A DNA stretch of 33,963 nt from the NCBI GenBank assembly GCA_947486375.1, contig CANKTP010000020.1:1-33963 (forward strand), written 5' to 3'. The notes beneath the pieces are model-generated. The model saw only the letters and a program-made list of their open reading frames with translations. It did no database searches and had not been told where the DNA came from. Position 1 is the first letter of the stretch; the number at the start of each line of letters is the position of its first letter. Positions 33,301 through 33,963 of this stretch are shown one piece after another. Made by a program: the position numbers and the translations under genes. This DNA is from Candidatus Hydrogenedentota bacterium (GTDB lineage Bacteria > Hydrogenedentota > Hydrogenedentia > Hydrogenedentales > GCA-2746185).

Positions 33301-33963
33301 CGTCACGGCGTTCCTGTCGAACTTCGACGAGACGACCACCATCGACTTCGGTACGGGGGTAACGGTGAACTCCTTTACCCCGAACAGCGCCACCGAGGGT
33401 ATTGCAAACATCACGATTACGGGGAGCGCGGCGCCGGGCTTCCACCAAGTGACTATTGGCGGGGACTTCGGCACCATATTCGACTCGTCCCCTGGGTCAT
33501 TCCTTGTCACCTCCGCGGATCTCGCCGAAGGCTTCCCGCGGATCGTTACGGTTACGCCCAATATCGCGTCGCCCGGAGGCAACGCCACGATTACCGTGGT
33601 AGGCGAAAACACAACCTTCGAGGACGGGGTGTCCTTTGGCACCGTAAGCGGCGAAGGCGTGACCGTCGACACCACGACGGTCAACTCGGCGACCGTGGCC
33701 GAACTCGAGATTACCGTAAGCCCGGATGCCCCGACCAGCTTCCGCGACCTAAGCGTGACTACCGGCGGCGAAGTGGCGACCGCCCTCAACGCGCTCGAAA
33801 TCGGCAACAGCCCCCCTGTGGCCGACGCCGGCGACGATCAGTTGATCACCGTCACCAGCACCGGCACGACCGACGTCACCCTGGACGGTTCCGGCTCGAC
33901 CGATCCGGGCGGCATCACTGCCTACGTGTGGACGGGTACTCCCGACCCCGCGGACGTGGCGGC
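30353..33963 (+). CDS. Giant secreted protein: HExxH metallopeptidase, von Willebrand A domain, IPT-like repeats and PKD-like end (3' truncated)
   Basis: Not in the ORF track, because it has no stop before the window ends; at least 1,203 codons are open. GGAGG precedes the ATG. Domains: signal peptide ending ASA-T (residue 30); Ig-like plus helical-hairpin module (about 36-190) shared with the previous gene; a beta-sandwich of carboxypeptidase-regulatory type (about 200-310); a gluzincin-like peptidase with HEYTH (His373, Glu374, His377) and WSEGHATHF (Glu415 as likely third zinc ligand); an Fn3/Ig-like region (about 528-640); a VWA domain (about 648-860) with an intact-looking MIDAS, DTTGSMG (Asp653) and GGGGDCPEG, and a cysteine-rich insertion; then about three IPT/TIG-like repeats; and a PKD/REJ-type start, PPVADAGDDQ, near the edge. 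It is likely a surface adhesin-peptidase. Function is inferred from domains only. Confidence 0.85.
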   Translation, partial: MNAHSDSPRKLLLIVATILAMTFAALPASATKPPAVVEMDLSVDESALASDRDATLTLVAVPIVDIRKARFEFSVAYGDGRISGTVAEDLGDIVAGVSYTITSRLALTGLGKVEVRVTALGVDTSSGTLFRRATCLYVVSSGDQVSSSNEGYIPAHLDALKRRATNGGLTKSALDDEVHRAMTGGAKTEVIAGKQGKQAGIGIQGTASWTDSGGSTHPARNVTVEVHDAADASPDPLATTTASAFDGSFGFFGIDDSPEELRDIFIRIKATSAFATIKGASGGNIHAVDSDTAEDVEDGGFRFFGVVANNTDDNAQAFSVHDGLVLIIGYADNFGAIPRIDTIFPGTGTFFRPATSEIHLVKGDWPDWDIIGHEYTHYFQRQKAISASPGGGHAILQNMAETLTKDNGVRLAWSEGHATHFGIAAQIDQGASSLGVPEVGDTAYIDTIDGGGFTYDMEINDSKGEGTGEDNELSVQRILWDIYDGPADANDQVATSNFTLTSLMIDNTVVTLSQFWNALTATTDTRQDVTYGCIFGDHNVAPELTAPADGAEFLSVDPPPAFRWIRNGAGPSNRLNKFTVEFWNEDFTSNIFTSPEVDDPMFTPTDEQWDTILAGGDVIKWVVRGRNTTAAETGTYVSCDRTIGGVDVGFVIDTTGSMGQEIDGIKAALTAFVTALEEEEITPSINIVTFDDSPFSRIISDDLVAIQAEVDSLFAGGGGDCPEGSVEALNLAAKNVRAGGRILFATDADAHDGLNIPATIAALRGKGIRVDVLLSASCSIFKELGNCNDADCAGDQLDKTVGTCDLPVCDDPIVYPPDYPTDAVVVFSAIAAESGGVFAFIPEVNRGDPTRFNNVALNAMLGTVFPGILDLNPAKGAPNSTLNVVFTGSNTNFNGESTVAFGGTGIAVNSTETLSATSLRANVSIAEDAGQSFRDVTVTTTLGDDSIEEATGTGAFEVEISFVSDLTSLFPSSGAIGDTLNVVVTAFLSNFDETTTIDFGTGVTVNSFTPNSATEGIANITITGSAAPGFHQVTIGGDFGTIFDSSPGSFLVTSADLAEGFPRIVTVTPNIASPGGNATITVVGENTTFEDGVSFGTVSGEGVTVDTTTVNSATVAELEITVSPDAPTSFRDLSVTTGGEVATALNALEIGNSPPVADAGDDQLITVTSTGTTDVTLDGSGSTDPGGITAYVWTGTPDPADVA

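Noticed and set aside
32806-33807. 333-codon minus-strand ORF at the right edge
   Set aside because: It is antisense to the giant gene's IPT-like repeats. The regular repeats keep the opposite frame open; there is no start signal or domain.

Overview
The window is GC-rich bacterial chromosome, densely coding on both strands, with no rRNA, tRNA, CRISPR array, phage or insertion-sequence gene that I can see. The gene content points to the planctomycete/PVC neighbourhood, and most specifically to a Candidatus Hydrogenedentota-like genome. The reasons are a DUF1549/DUF1553 cytochrome-type protein beside a Tat-exported DUF1501 protein, a PSCyt1-WD40 fusion, a pre-peptidase (PPC) domain protein, a secreted ThuA-like protein, a lipoprotein with a (Glu-Gly)n linker, and many short dispersed hairpin repeats between genes. 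The lineage is an inference from gene families; no marker gene is present.

Layout. 1-1638: an ABC-2 permease cut by the left edge. 1981-4731: a PatZ-like acyl-CoA synthetase/GNAT fusion on the minus strand. 4895-7356: an ABC exporter (ATPase plus two-module permease, ATGA overlap). 7607-11259: three plus-strand genes (ThuA-like, MATE exporter, nucleotide-sugar epimerase). 11413-20267: a five-gene minus-strand cluster of exported proteins, transcribed as DUF1501, PPC protein, DUF1549/DUF1553 protein, a small coiled-coil/Ala-Pro-Glu protein, and a PSCyt1-WD40 protein. 20606-24243: proC, lolA-like, maf and a beta-CASP metallo-beta-lactamase gene, all minus. 24321-24916: a ParDE-type toxin-antitoxin pair. 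25008-27527 (minus) and 27701-29371 (plus): a haem-binding HzsA-like lipoprotein divergent from a membrane-anchored protein of unknown function. 29692-33963: a small secreted protein followed by a very large secreted protein that runs off the right edge; the latter is absent from the supplied ORF track because it has no stop in the window.

How the genes work together. The five-gene cluster looks like an extracytoplasmic module: all products carry export signals, two carry c-type haem motifs, and two share a homologous coiled coil just after the signal peptide, which suggests they assemble together. The last two genes share a secretion-plus-Ig-like-plus-helical-hairpin module; the larger adds an HExxH metallopeptidase, a von Willebrand A domain and IPT-like repeats. 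proC/lolA/maf are tightly packed, with lolA and maf overlapping by four bases.

The intergenic spaces hold several families of short repeats: triloop hairpins, an ATCCGTGTT-type inverted repeat, an ATTCCC-N8-GGGAAT pair and ATGGAC-rich repeats. These explain most of the spurious short ORFs in those places. Several gene starts in the ORF track are too far upstream; I moved them using Shine-Dalgarno sites, overlaps and signal peptides.
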